In this document: positions 47,147 through 56,938 of the stretch, in pieces
How positions within the stretch are numbered: the stretch's first letter is position 1
How the letters are laid out: every line of letters starts with the position of its first letter
Assembly (NCBI GenBank): GCA_037976565.1
Contig: CP137672.1
Coordinates: 19,616,335 to 19,680,334 of the forward strand
Reading direction: 5' to 3'
Length of the DNA: 64,000 nt
Source of the DNA: Mesocentrotus franciscanus
Taxonomy: Eukaryota > Echinodermata > Echinoidea > Camarodonta > Strongylocentrotidae
The notes under the pieces: generated by a model
What the model saw: the letters and a program-made list of their open reading frames with translations, nothing else
Told to the model about the DNA's origin: nothing
Databases searched by the model: none
Position numbers and translations under genes: made by a program

Positions 47147-49140
47147 GCGCACACTATCCTCGTTATTATCTCATTATACCCCTCTTTTTCTTCCCACTCC
47201 CCTTTTTCTCTCTTCTCATCCTCTCTATTTTATCTGCTCTCTTTCCCCCTTCTCTCTCTCTCTCGCTCTCTCTCTTTCTCTTTTTTCCTCTGTCATCCTC
47301 TCGCCACAGGACCAGATCATACCATCGCAATCGTCGTGGTCTTAGTCATCCTCTCATCTCTAGCAATAATCATCGTCGTAATTGTCGTCTTGGGAAGTTG
47401 CGGCAAGGGCAAGTAAGTAATTATGGAAAGCATTGGGAAATTATTTCCGGATTATTGTAATATATATTCATATGATAATCATGATGACAGGCAGTGATGT
47501 ACGTGTGTAGATGGGGAAGGGGATAATTGAAGGGTGTGGCAAAAGTGCAAATTGCATGGGTGGAATAAATCTTCAAGTACGATACACATTCAATTCTGAA
47601 ATGACTTTGGTAAACTAAACATTACTACACAAACACACACACACACACACGCACACAAAGGCACACACACAAAGGCACGCACACACATTTCAGCGCCACC
47701 ACCGAAATCAAATAAATAAATAATTGAATTCATAAATGAAACTAAGAACTTAAAGTGCCTGTTCAAAGAAAATCACAAATATGGCAAATAACGTATCACT
47801 AGAAACTGGTAAGCTCAGGCCATCATACAAGTTTTAGGTCAACTACATATCGGGTGATTTATAAAAATACAAATAAAACCACCTCCATAACATCTGGGAT
47901 ATGCGAGAGATTCGCCAGAAAAATAACGATGTATTAATGCCGTCACAATATGAACCGATGCTGCCCAAGCAGACGACATCCCATAAAGAATGAACATAAT
48001 TGCAATGCTATTATTTCTCAAATTATAATGAGTTTAGTGTATATAAATGTGATGGAATTTTACACCATTCAAAAACGGATATGAAACCGATTCTGATAAC
48101 TAAATTCCTTTGTTTGTAAATACACATGATAGGGGTTAATGAACAATCAAAGAAACCACACTTTCAACAACAAAAAACCGGAATAATAACATGGACGGCA
48201 TTTGTTCCCTCTTGAAACGCCGAACATACCGCGGTGTATGCAGCTGAAAATACAATGGCGTCTTATTTTGTTTACAAGCGACGGATTCCTTTATTTTTTA
48301 TCCTTGCATTTTTCATCAAAATAATACCATGTGCGGGGTTAAGAGTGAGGCAATAGATTAAACATTTAGCCTGAGTGTAGTGAAGTAAGAGAAATAACTG
48401 AAGAGAAGATCGTAAAACAGGCACTGAAAATGTGTGAGGTGTCATGGGACATCGTCCGCTTGTGCAAATCATGTTCAACATGTGACGTCACACATCTCAG
48501 CAGCGATCTGAGAGCTTTTCAGGTGCTATGCCGGGGCTGTATTTAAGCGTTTTGTAATTGATAATAATAATTACTTCGACTGTTTCCAAGCATTGAATTT
48601 TGATAACCTTGTCCAATAAAAGTTTCACCTTTGCAATAATGACAATAAAGTTAGTTTTTAAAACCAATGAACCTTCTCTTTAAACACCCCAAAAAAAAAA
48701 AAAAAAATCTGTTTCAATGAAGTTACATAGAATCGGGTAAATGAAAATATTACTTTAAGATTTTTCGCCCTTAAATTTTGCCAATTTTCAAACTAACGCA
48801 TCTCTCTCTCTACGCCTCTTTCGTTTATCGTTTACCCCCCCCCCACACACACACCCCTTTCTGTCTCTTCTCTCTCTCTCTCTCTCTCTTTCCCTTTTTC
48901 TGTCTCTCGCCCTCTCCCCCTCTCTCTCTTTCTCTTTCTTTAAGCCTCCTTCGTCTACCTTCTTTCCCTCCCTCCCTCACCCCCTGTTTCTGTTTATCTC
49001 TCTCACTCTCTCTTGCTATCTATTTTCTCTCCGTTTTCTTCTCCAGGGGACCTCGGGTTGCGTGGCGGAGGTTGCAGAATACCGAGATGCACTACGATCC
49101 ATCGTATGATGATGAGGATAACGTGGAGGTCGATGTCTGA
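32518..49140 (+). CDS. IgGFc-binding-domain type I membrane protein, five exons
   Basis: Exons: 32518-32602 (ATG, signal peptide), 40728-40839, 45241-46575, 47310-47412, 49047-49140 (TGA). Splice phases agree at every junction (1, 2, 1, 2). The ~570-residue product has a signal peptide; the N-terminal domain of FCGBP-type proteins (GRRFIVVLP; PGSIANVPINMRG; IGVWVVPGRG; ASKPILVTSGRNC; TKPIMVTQFFTD); about a dozen N-x-S/T sites; one transmembrane helix; and a short acidic tail. In vertebrates the domain starts mucus protein FCGBP; invertebrates have many such proteins of uncertain, possibly defence, role. It lacks the VWD/TIL repeats of FCGBP. One extra base near 45365 breaks the frame between QDPLQS and NGIPIQIDAQ; the family pattern continues across it, so error or a null allele are both possible. 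Confidence 0.8.
32603..34258. other. Intron 1, first part: nothing recognised
   Basis: A tandem GACGCGTCATT pair at 33371-33392 is the only structure noted. A 60-codon frame at 33167 is open but unlike any known protein. Confidence 0.45.
34259..34300. repeat. (TA)n microsatellite
   Basis: About 40 bp of perfect AT repeat. Confidence 0.97.
34942..35296. mobile_element. hAT-type MITE with perfect 8-bp target duplication
   Basis: Left CAGGGGCGGATCCAG, right CCCCTGGATCCGCCACTG, inverted. CCCGTCCC flanks both sides (34934-34941 and 35297-35304). The interior has two direct copies of GGGTTATTTTT..CCACC..CACC-like sequence. 8-bp duplication with CAG..CGGATCC ends is the hAT signature. Open frames inside are G/C-run artefacts. 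Confidence 0.9.
35834..36210. mobile_element. TTAA MITE family B, copy 1
   Basis: TTAAAGAGAAGGTTGAGTTC at the left, GAACTCAACTTTATCTTTAA at the right, both bounded by TTAA. The right-hand ~125 bp is ~92% like 37270-37394 (copy 2). Confidence 0.8.
36234..36392. mobile_element. Hairpin MITE with GGGCCCCGTTGCATAAAAC ends
   Basis: Left GGGCCCCGTTGCATAAAACT, right AAGTTGTATGCAACGGGGCC then C: inverted. GATGGTAAC near the left pairs with GTTACCATC near the right. 159 bp; sister of 49228-49394. Confidence 0.85.
36460..36830. repeat. Minisatellite, GAGACCGACAG...CCAAGAGCC units
   Basis: Units of ~48-66 bp built from GAGACCGACAGTCCACTATA, GACCGAAAGCCCACTTGACC and AAGAGCCTAC, with an optional GAGACCGACAGCCCTC module: about four full units plus partial ones. 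Confidence 0.9.
36862..37046. mobile_element. Mariner-type MITE, copy 4, eroded
   Basis: TTCAAACCTGTCTTAGTGGC then CACCTCTCTATAAAGGCCAC, ending AATAGACATTATTGACTA: matches the copies at 6.7 and 12.1 kb. Confidence 0.65.
37146..37414. mobile_element. TTAA MITE family B, copy 2
   Basis: TTAAAGGTATAGACCA at the left, TGGTCTATAATACCTTTAA at the right, both bounded by TTAA. Shares its right-internal ~125 bp with copy 1, 1.2 kb away. Confidence 0.8.
38390..38575. repeat. Direct repeat of a ~120-bp module
   Basis: AAGCCTCATCAGC...CCCTGCAAT..TTATTACCCC occurs at about 38392-38450 and 38506-38565. The same module is at 13790-13840. Confidence 0.7.
38583..38712 (-). repeat. tRNA-derived SINE fragment, minus orientation
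   Basis: TTTACACCTGGGTGGAGAGT, ATTGCCAAAG and a degenerate B box (GATTCGACCC complement) match the head half of the other copies. Confidence 0.75.
39664..39938. mobile_element. 275-bp hairpin element, arms ~80 bp
   Basis: CTGGGGAGTGTTTCACAAAG at the left, CTTTGTGAAACACTCCCCAG at the right (perfect). The arms continue through AAGATCGACTTTAAGTTG and CAGTGTTTGCTC-like sequence. The interior is unrelated AT-rich DNA. Confidence 0.9.
40728..40839 (+). CDS. Exon 2: start of the IgGFc-binding domain
   Basis: TDRSNDAYGRRFIVVLPVEK then DTSIEMVHIIYMSSR. The acceptor may be at 40727 or 40733 (same frame); the donor AG/GTGGGT at 40840 gives the phase 2 that exon 3 needs. The FIVVLP pattern is where family members begin. 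Confidence 0.7.
41371..41940. repeat. Foldback minisatellite: GGACAACTACCCCCTA array facing its own complement
   Basis: 41371-41655 holds ~16-17 bp units (TAGGACAACTACCCCC and variants) repeated many times. 41665-41940 holds the complementary GGGGGTAGTTGTCCTA units. The centre is near 41661, and GGACACCTA / TAGGTGTCC mark the outer ends. The whole block could form a ~280-bp stem. It lies in intron 2. Confidence 0.92.
41941..43205. other. Intron 2 sequence, nothing recognised
   Basis: No repeat or coding similarity that I can name. Confidence 0.4.
43206..43252. repeat. (TA)n microsatellite
   Basis: About 46 bp of perfect AT repeat. Confidence 0.97.
44488..44612. repeat. CT-rich microsatellite with GT/TG interruptions
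   Basis: CTCTCT runs with TGTGTCTCTC and TCTGTCTGTC variants. Confidence 0.95.
44941..45155. repeat. Possible inverted-repeat element just upstream of exon 3
   Basis: ACACGAGACCGACAACAGAC at the left pairs with TCTGTTGTCGGCCCGGTGTC at the right with a few mismatches. Inside, GTGTGACTAAGGTAT pairs with ATACCTCAGTCACAC. The GAGACCGACA motif recalls the minisatellite at 36.5 kb. Confidence 0.55.
45241..46575 (+). CDS. Exon 3: main ectodomain, with a frame break near 45365
   Basis: Acceptor TTGTGACAG at 45240, donor CAG/GTAACT at 46576. KIVQVNVSRPDTMWKTPGTI lies in one frame up to S at 45364; from N at 45366 the frame moves by one, NGIPIQIDAQDDIGVWVVPG, and stays open for ~400 codons. Ends ...TKSGDPNN-TT, a Ser/Thr/Asn-rich stalk before the membrane exon. 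Confidence 0.85.
46576..47309. other. Intron 3
   Basis: Holds (CT)n/(CA)n at 47108-47150 and a CT-rich tract at 47248-47290 before the acceptor. Nothing else recognised. Confidence 0.5.
47310..47412 (+). CDS. Exon 4: transmembrane segment
   Basis: GPDHTIAIVVVLVILSSLAI then IIVVIVVLGSCGKGK: one ~25-residue hydrophobic helix followed by basic residues, giving a type I orientation. Acceptor CCACAG, donor GTAAGT. Confidence 0.85.
47413..49046. other. Intron 4
   Basis: (CA)n at 47633-47690, a poly-A run at 48690-48707 and CT-rich tracts at 48800-49045. No coding similarity. Confidence 0.5.
49047..49140 (+). CDS. Exon 5: cytoplasmic tail and stop
   Basis: GPRVAWRRLQNTEMHYDPSY then DDEDNVEVDV, TGA. 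Basic juxtamembrane part, then an acidic C-terminus with two tyrosines. Acceptor CTTCTCCAG after a long pyrimidine-rich run. Confidence 0.85.
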
Positions 49141-49150
49141 AACCACCAAA

Positions 49151-49481
49151 GGCTCATTCAGGTTATGAAGCGGTAAACTGCTGCGGTGGGTTTTTTTTTA
49201 CGTGTGAATGTGCACAACAAAGGTCCAGGGCCCCGTTGCATAAAACTCGGCATTGACGGTAACTTTGCCATTAATTAATGGTAACTTCCATGGAAATCGT
49301 ACGTGATTTGATTGGCTGCTGAATGATGTTGCCATGGTAGTTAATATAGATGGCAAAGTTACCATCAGTGTTAAGTTTTTATGGCACGGAGCCCAGAAAT
49401 GTTAGGCTTATTACACTAACATCATAACAAAAACATTAAAAAAACACCGCCGTTGTTTACCGCGTCGTATTCGAACGAGGC
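49151..49481. mobile_element. MITE interrupted by a second MITE, in the 3' UTR
   Basis: Outer ends GGCTCATTCAGG...GCGGTAAACTGCTGCGGTG and CACCGCCGTTGTTTACCGCG...GAACGAGGCT are inverted and relate to 16961-17142. A GGGCCC hairpin MITE sits at 49228-49394. It starts 10 bp after the IgGFc-gene stop codon. Confidence 0.8.
49228..49394. mobile_element. Nested hairpin MITE, GGGCCCCGTTGCATAAAAC family
   Basis: Left GGGCCCCGTTGCATAAAACT; right GTTTTTATGGCACGGAGCCC. Interior GATGGCAAAGTTACCATC as in 36234-36392. Confidence 0.85.
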
Positions 49482-51255
49482 TGATATTGCGTCGATTGTG
49501 GGATGCAAAATTACTTTGCCTTATGCCATGTATGCGTTAGCTTCTAAATCTGACATCAAAACACATCCAACTAACTGGTGCTAATAATTATTACAGAAAT
49601 AAAATCAATTCAAGCCATAAATATTCATCCATCCTTCTCACTGCTACATCGCCAACGCGGGATTAACCCCATTCAGAATGCATAACTTCTACGAATTGTA
49701 TAGCTATATACTCGACAACAATACGCAAAAAGATGTTATCGCGTGAATATTGTATTAAAAGCGAAACGACATATAATAAGAAGCGTCGTTTAGGGAAGCA
49801 TTGATTCAAATGAGAACTCTGTTTAAAGGATCAAAATTGACGAATACATTCAGACGTGAAAGCTATACCGATACGAGTATACGTTTCGTACTTCAACTGT
49901 ATACGATAAGTCATTGAAATATTCTTCTGTGAACGTGTATATATATAGTGAAACGAGATATAATAACAATAATAAACAAGGTTTGTTCAGACAACGGCAG
50001 AGTTTGGCATCGAGAACTCGAGACAGTATCAGGGATGACTGACTCATTCAGACAAGGAAAACCTTCTGAAGATTCTAACTTAAACGCTTCAGCTGTGTGA
50101 TATTGACATCTCATGTGAACGAAGTATAAGAGACGTCCTTAAGCCAAGCGGATGTTTGTGCATCGTTTCAAATAACAACTTGATAAAGGATGAGTGACAA
50201 GTACCAGTAATCACCTTCAGACAGATATAAACGATAATAAAATCCCAATGTGAACGCTGAATAGAGAATAGAAGACTGAAAACAAGACTTCGTTTAGCCA
50301 AGCGGAGGTTTGCGCATTGGTTCGACGAGAATGGTTTTGACTCGTCGTGTGATCGTCCTGGCAGCCGACGGAGCAGGCAGGTGCCCTATTCCATGCGTGC
50401 AGGTGGAGATTAGGGGATTCGTATAAAGGCATCGTGTTACTGTAAGCTGATCGTGACCACTATAAAGGCTAATCAGAAATTCGATTTTATCCATGTCCTG
50501 ACACTTCATCCCCCTCCCCCCAAAATGGCAGGAATGATACAGACCCCTTATTTTATTCAGTGAATTCCAGGTTTTCCTCAAGGAAAATGACCCCCCCCCC
50601 CACCCCCACACCGCGATCAGATCAGGCCTTTCTTGAATTCATCGTTTGTTCAACGAACAAGACGGGTTTTGCCGTCATAAATATACAATTACAAGGCACG
50701 CCTTTTGCACGACATCATACATTAAAGAGACGAAGAATTATGTCATTTCGAATGATATAGTATATTGTTGATGTATAGCCACTAGGTGATATAAGACGGG
50801 TACGTAATTCAAATCAGATTTAGATTAAGACCCAATTACCCAACCACGTAGCTAGGCCTGTATGTTCCTCGATATTTTGCAGTAACGCAGGCGGGATGAT
50901 TTGGAAAACATGACATGGTAGTTCTGGTTGCATGTGACAGATACCGATTGCACCTGAATGATATACAGTATATCAATAATATTAAACAGTACATCACTAT
51001 ATATCTTGCCTCTGTGGTAGTACTGTAGTAGGAAACTTAATTAAGCACAAGTAAAACCAAGTGGGCATATCTGAATGCTTCTTCTTAAAAAGGGAACGGT
51101 CGAAAGACTTTCAACAAATCAACCTATTGGTAATTTCAGTATCCTATTGCATTATCAGATAGAAATCATTTTCAGGTCAAAATGTCAATATAATATGTTT
51201 GCACATTTCAATTGGCGACAAACGAGGCTATTTAAATTGCCTTGGCTTGATGTTT
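49482..51255. other. Intergenic, nothing recognised
   Basis: Overlapping minus-strand frames at 49850-50611 are open but unlike any known family. Confidence 0.4.
49598..49603 (+). promoter_or_regulatory. Candidate poly(A) signal of the IgGFc-binding-domain gene
   Basis: AATAAA 458 bp after the stop, beyond a MITE that would then lie in the 3' UTR. Confidence 0.35.
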
Positions 51256-51766
51256 TTAAGGGGGTCCATCGTGATATTAAGATGGTTTTGATAGAAGCAG
51301 AAAAAATTAGCAAACTCCGATTAAAAATAAGAATATTATGATTTTTGAAGTTGCGATAAATCAAACACAAATTGGCAACTCTGTGACGTTTCTTGCGACG
51401 TTCCCTCCCATTTGCTCTGTACCAAAAGAAAATTTTTATTTTCCCTAAAATATCATACATGCACCCTAAATATAAGTATTGCAAATATGTTTCTTTACAA
51501 CACCGAAATAAAACAAGTGGTTTCAGTCATCAATAAATGAGCAAATTAAAGTTTATGAAATTTCGGTACTGAGGAAATTGGAGAGGATCTCGCAAGATAC
51601 GTTACAGTGTTGCCAATTTGTGTTCACTAGCTGATGACAACTTTAATTCTTAACTTTCTTACTTTTAATCATATATTGCTCAAACTTTCACTAATATGTT
51701 TTTTCTTCTTTTTTGGTGCTCAATTTTATTAATACCGGCTAATTATTATGGTGGACTTTCATTTAA
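51256..51766. mobile_element. TTAA-associated MITE family A, full-length copy
   Basis: TTAAGGGGGTCCATCGTGAT at the left, ATGGTGGACTTTCATTTAA at the right. Interior AAATCAAACACAAATTGGCA then ACTCTGTG, and ACCCTAAATATAAGTATTGC, match 10974-11512. Confidence 0.85.
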
Positions 51767-52560
51767 CGTCTTGCGATATCGACCGTGTTCTGAGTTGTCT
51801 TGAACTGATGGGCATGATGTACTGTCTTTCATGTTAGTAAGTGTAGTTTCATCAGGATTGAAGGCTTGGCTGTGCCCCTTTTCGAGCAACGAGCTAAGGG
51901 GCGTATCCCCCTTAGGAAGAACATTTATTTTTCAAGTAGGGGCGGGGTTGCAAGGGCAGTGTATAGTATCAACAATAAGCCTTGTTTTGCCCATGAGTTT
52001 ACGCCTAAGCGTGGTTGAGTCCCTTTTTTTAAAGGGGCGTTACCCTCTTGAGAAATCCAAAAGTGTTTTCCAAGTACAGGGGATATCAAGTGCAATGGAC
52101 AGAGTTGCGTGTTATAACCATTACAAGATAGGTGGGTTGTTTTATTGATATTTCTTATATGAATTTTTATGAACATGTATATACATATGAAAATAAAATA
52201 AAATAAACGTTGTATATTATTTCTCTTGTTAAAACAGGAATCTTATTGTGGCGAATTTCTTAGTTCCTATTTGTTTCAATAAGTATCTTTTTTCTTTTGT
52301 ACAAATAATAAAAAGAAACTTGTATCAGACCAAAAACATGTTATGAGTTAGAAGTTTAAAGAATGACCAGTTTGTGTTTGATAAATAGAAAACTGTTTTC
52401 TAACACTCCTTTTACCGTATATCAAATCAATCCAATTTTTAAAAATGTTTTCAACTTCCATTCTTTTGTAATTATAATGAATACAGGAAAATGAATATAT
52501 GGAAGCAAAACGATTATCATCAATGTTCAAATGGTGCATGTTTATTCAGTAAACACATCG
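51767..52560. other. Intergenic, nothing recognised
   Basis: GC-richer patch at 51860-52110 contains CTAAGGGGCGTATCCCCCTT (palindromic). No protein match. Confidence 0.35.
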
Positions 52561-52563
52561 GAA

Positions 52564-52587
52564 TGACGTCAGGAATGACGTCATTCC
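52564..52587. promoter_or_regulatory. Paired CRE palindromes
   Basis: TGACGTCA at 52564-52571 and 52576-52583, the second inside GGAATGACGTCATTCC. Sequence match to CREB/ATF sites; no gene start seen nearby. Confidence 0.35.
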
Positions 52588-52827
52588 ATCAACATTATAC
52601 TGGCAAGATTTGACATTTAAAACAACTGATTCTGGACATAATTGAATATCATCTCCTTACAAATTAATATTGTTTAAATCTCGTTTAGACCTTTAGTACA
52701 ATAGTTCTGCACTTAGACCTCGTGTAAATTAACATTTTGGCAATGTCTCCTTTTCAGCTTAGCATGTGAAAAATTACTTAAACAACTGTTATGAATGGAT
52801 GACCATTTTATACAGGCATCATTTCAA

Positions 52828-53195
52828 ATATAATAATAATAATAATAATAGCTAGTTCTTATATAGCGCTTTTCAGGACCGAAGGCCCTCTCAAAGCGCT
52901 TTACAGATATATATATTATTACCCCGGTCATCGGATTCAGGCTTACCCGCACACAATGTATGCACATTCTCCACTCCCTGGGAGCATTCCAGCCAGGCGT
53001 CATTTTTACAAGCGCACACTTGCTAATCTAAGCACATTAGCTTTCGCATCCTACCGGGTACCCATTTAACACCTGGGTGGAGAGTGGCAAATGTAGATCA
53101 ATGTCTTGCCAAAGGACATTAGCGCCGCGGTGGGACTTGAACCGCGGACCTTGTGATCCACAGTCCGGTGACATATCCATTCGTCCACGACACCT
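52828..53195 (-). repeat. tRNA-derived SINE, minus orientation, most complete copy
   Basis: Minus-strand head GAGGTGTCGTGGACGAATGG, B box GGTTCAAGTCC, then body; (AAT)n tail at 52828-52850. Includes AGCGCTTTTCAGGACCGAAG and TCAAAGCGCTTTACAG beyond what the 30-kb copy keeps. Confidence 0.85.
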
Positions 53196-53948
53196 CTACA
53201 TATGTTTGACAAAGATAAAGTATACATTTTATGTTGCCATATATATTTTGTTTTCTTCATAAAATGCATTCAACTGACATGCATGAAAGTGACATAATTT
53301 GTAGTTACATAAGATCTGCATGGCCCATATTCTACCAATAATTTAAACCTGATGCTTGATTTAATAATGGAATTAGACCGAGGTCTAAATTTTCATTTGT
53401 TATACAAGAATTAATCCCAGCATCAGATTCAACTATATGAATTAGTAGAATGCAGGCATTAGATTACACAGTTAACTTATTAAGAAATGAAAATGGTCAG
53501 AAAATGTGACTTTGCAAATCTATGTGTACTTATGACACAAAAGATTATACTATTTCCAAATATATCACTATATTCTTTGAAAGTTATCAGTGGTAAATGA
53601 AAGTTATGTGTGTGATTTATACAATAATGTAGTTAAAAGACTTTACAGATATATTGAAAAATAAAAGAAATTGGAACTCAACATATGGAAAATTTCTCTT
53701 GTACGTTATTTCTCATGTCTACACTGACTCAGTGACATCCCCCAAATAATGTAGTCAGTTTAGGGTGAAATATAACCAATTAATCATGATTAAAAGTCTT
53801 ACATACAATGTTACCCATACAGTTTGGATAAATTTTTCTTACATAATTATTTTCATGACATGATTGTGACAATATGATTTATTCTTCATAGATATCTTCT
53901 CATATCTATGACTCTTTACATTGATCAATACAGTTCTGAGAAGATATT

Positions 53949-54265
53949 GGGTGGTTTTCTCGAAAGCGGACTAACTTTAGTCCATGGTTTAATCCTCCGA
54001 CTAAGTATGGAATGCCAAGTGTTCATATGAATATATTTTTGAATAATTTGATATGTCCCTAAATTACCATGATAACATAATTATTTCATAGTTATATTAT
54101 TTCATAGTTACATTGTTGTTTATTAATTATGTTATTACATTTTATTTTAATTTAGCGACAGATTAAATTATTCAAAAACATATTCATATGGACACTAGGC
54201 ATTCCATACTTAGTCGGAGGATTAAACCATGGACTAAAGTTAGTCCGCTTTCGAGAATACCACCC
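53949..54265. mobile_element. 317-bp hairpin element, arms ~100 bp
   Basis: GGGTGGTTTTCTCGAAAGCG at the left, CGCTTTCGAGAATACCACCC at the right. The arms include GGACTAACTTTAGTCCATGG and CTCCGACTAAGTATGGAATG with their complements, ending at AATAATTT/AAATTATT. Confidence 0.93.
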
Positions 54266-54440
54266 ATAAACTTTATCTATGAAGAATAAATCAAATTGTC
54301 ATAAGCATGTCATAAAAAGAGGTAAGGAAAAATTTATTCAAATTTCTTGAGTTTTCAAATCAAATTTGGCAAAATCAGTCCAAAATCTCCTGAAATTTCT
54401 TTTAAATTGTTCCTCTAATCAAGTCAAAGGCAATTATTGT

Positions 54441-54510
54441 CTGTTTGGAGTCATAAGGGTGTTAACTCATATATTTTAACAAAGAGTAAATTAATGCCCC
54501 TTTGGCTCTG
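54441..54510. mobile_element. Short copy of the GAGCCAGAAGGGC MITE
   Basis: CTGTTTGGAGTCATAAGGGT then GTTAACTC, and TTAATGCCCCTTTGGCTCTG: inverted ends of the family at 10670-10875. Confidence 0.6.
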
Positions 54511-55018
54511 ACCGGACAAGTTATGATTGCATATTGTATTACAATTTTGTAGAGCCTCCATTGACAATCACGTAGCGGTATTGATAGAAATAGTTGGGGC
54601 ACCTGTTGGCATGCACAGTCATATACTTTTATGCGACATGGAGCTCTAAACAGCTCCCTCCCCATGGGAGGGACCTGTTTGAGGCTCCAAAATCTGACCA
54701 ATCAGGAGCAACTTCCAGTGACATAACTATATCTCTCTCAACTATAGCTATGGACAAGCTGTCCTCATTATAAAGTGGTGTATGGGGCTTATATGCAACA
54801 ATGGTAACAAAGAGTTACATTCATATTGTCAAAGGATCTAGGTTATACTTGGATTGAATTTCAGAACTACTCCATAAGGTAGGAGCCGGAGTATATCAAA
54901 CTTGAGAGGACGCTTTTCAGAGTATACATTATGACATACATTGATTCATCAGATATTACACAATAGTAAAATAGACAAACAAATAGTAAAACTGGAACTG
55001 AACCAACATCAACCTGTC

Positions 55019-56880
55019 CAGTGGCGTAATGAGCAAAAACTTTTGGGGGTCAGAACAAAATCCTCACCACAACCAAACAACCAAGTAGCATAATGCTGGG
55101 GCGGCAGGGCTGCGGGCGTCTTCCAAAATAGGGGGGCACCAACAAAAAAAGGGCACTTTATGGAAAAGGGGGCACCTATAAAGGGAAACATCAAAAAAAC
55201 ATACACCATTTTTAGACATTGGTATATACTCGTACGTCGTCATGATTGTGATTACACTACCAGGGATGACATCAATATTTGTTTCTTTCTTTACGTGGTA
55301 CAAGATACTGCTGAATTAACAACATACTTTGCAGATGGGTGTGAGGTCCCAGTGCAAAAAATTACATTTTAAAAAGAAGACAAAAAACAAACCCTGATGA
55401 GTATTAAGCACAATCTAATGAAGAAAGACTGAAAAGTTTTTTTATAAGTAACATAATTATATGTATAACATCTATAAATGCGAGCGAGCTCTATGGAAAA
55501 TTAAAGAAAAAGGGGCTCTAAGTCGCCTTGAATTAGGGGTGCATGTTATGGAGAAAGAAAAAGTAAGCACTTATCAAAAGGGAAAAGGACAGTTATTAGA
55601 AAAGAAAAGGTGCTTGTGTCAAAGTAAAAAGGGCATTTGTCAGAGGTGAAAATGGCACTTCTTGCACCTGACAAGGGACACTCAACAGAGATGAAAAAGG
55701 CACTTGTGAGAATGGAAATGGGGAATCTATTGAAGGAAAAGGACACCCTGATGTTAAAAGGGGCATTTTGAAAAGGGGGAGAGGCTCATATAGAAATGGA
55801 AAAGGGGCACTTATTCGAAGGAAATATGGTACTTATCAGAAAGAAAAAGGGGCACGTGTTAAAATAAAAGGGGCAAAAATATATTAGAGGTGAAAAGGGG
55901 AATTTCTCGCACCTGAAAAGATGTACTCACCAGAGATGAAAAGAGAGGAAAAGGACAGTTATTAGAAAAGAAACGGGGCACTTTGGAATATGTGAAAAGG
56001 GGCTTTGGGGGCACCTGAAAAGTGGGGCACAGTGCCCCCATCGGGAGTTCCGCCTCTGGCTTAATGGAAAAAAGTGAGGAAAAACAGGAAAATCATGTCA
56101 TTTCAGCAACATTTGAAGAGTTTCTTTGTGGATTTAGCTCCTTTTGGAATGATACATGGTATTAAACCTAAAAATTGTCATATACTTCCTGTTGAAATTT
56201 TAGAATAGTTTCTCAATAAAGTCACTGAAATTTATTCAAATTTAGTAGCCAACCTTTCCTTTTAAAGTGAAATCACAACTCAAAACACCTTTTGAAAAGA
56301 AAGTAAACAACATATCACAGTTTCATTCCAAAAGGAGCTAAATCCATTTCATTCCAAAAGGAGCTAAATCCATGTTTCATTCCCAAAGGAGCTAAATCCA
56401 CAAAATGTAAAAATTGAGTAAAAATCAGAAATAAAATGCTAGATTTTTTTTCTTATCATATATTATTGATCCAGGGCTACACCTTTAAGATATATAACAA
56501 CATGAAGGTACATGGCTAAAAGGAAAGGGGAGAAGGAAAAAAAAGTGATTTACTCAGAAGTACCCAAAGTGGATTAAGCTCCTCCTTTTTGAATGAAACC
56601 GATTTGGATTTAACTCCTTTTGGAATAAAACATGATATTGTACTGGCTAAAAAATGTTCATACTTCCTGGTGAAATTTTAGAATGTGATATAGTGCATTT
56701 TGTCTCCATGTAGGAAATCATTATTTTAAGACAAAAAACTCAATTTTGATAAAATATGGATTAAGCTCCTTTTGGAATCAAGCTCTTCATTTGTAAATCA
56801 CTGGTATCGAATTAGAAATAAACAACGTTTGAATTTTATTTGGGGGTCAAATGCCACCCCATCAGTACGCCAGTGAACTG
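55019..56880. mobile_element. ~1.9-kb hAT-like composite element
   Basis: Left CAGTGGCGTAATG; right CAGTACGCCAGTG then AACTG. ACCTGTC flanks both sides (55012-55018 and 56881-56887), an almost complete 8-bp duplication. Inside: a degenerate array of AAAAGGGGCACTT-like units (about 55500-56035), a nested hAT-like end (GGGAGTTCCGCCTCTGG near 56043), and several copies of TTCATTCCAAAAGGAGCTAA in both orientations (56130-56790). No transposase found. Confidence 0.65.
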
Positions 56881-56938
56881 ACCTGTCAGAGAGTTTGCAA
56901 ATCTATGATCCGCTATGTCAAGAAAATGTGTGACCCTG

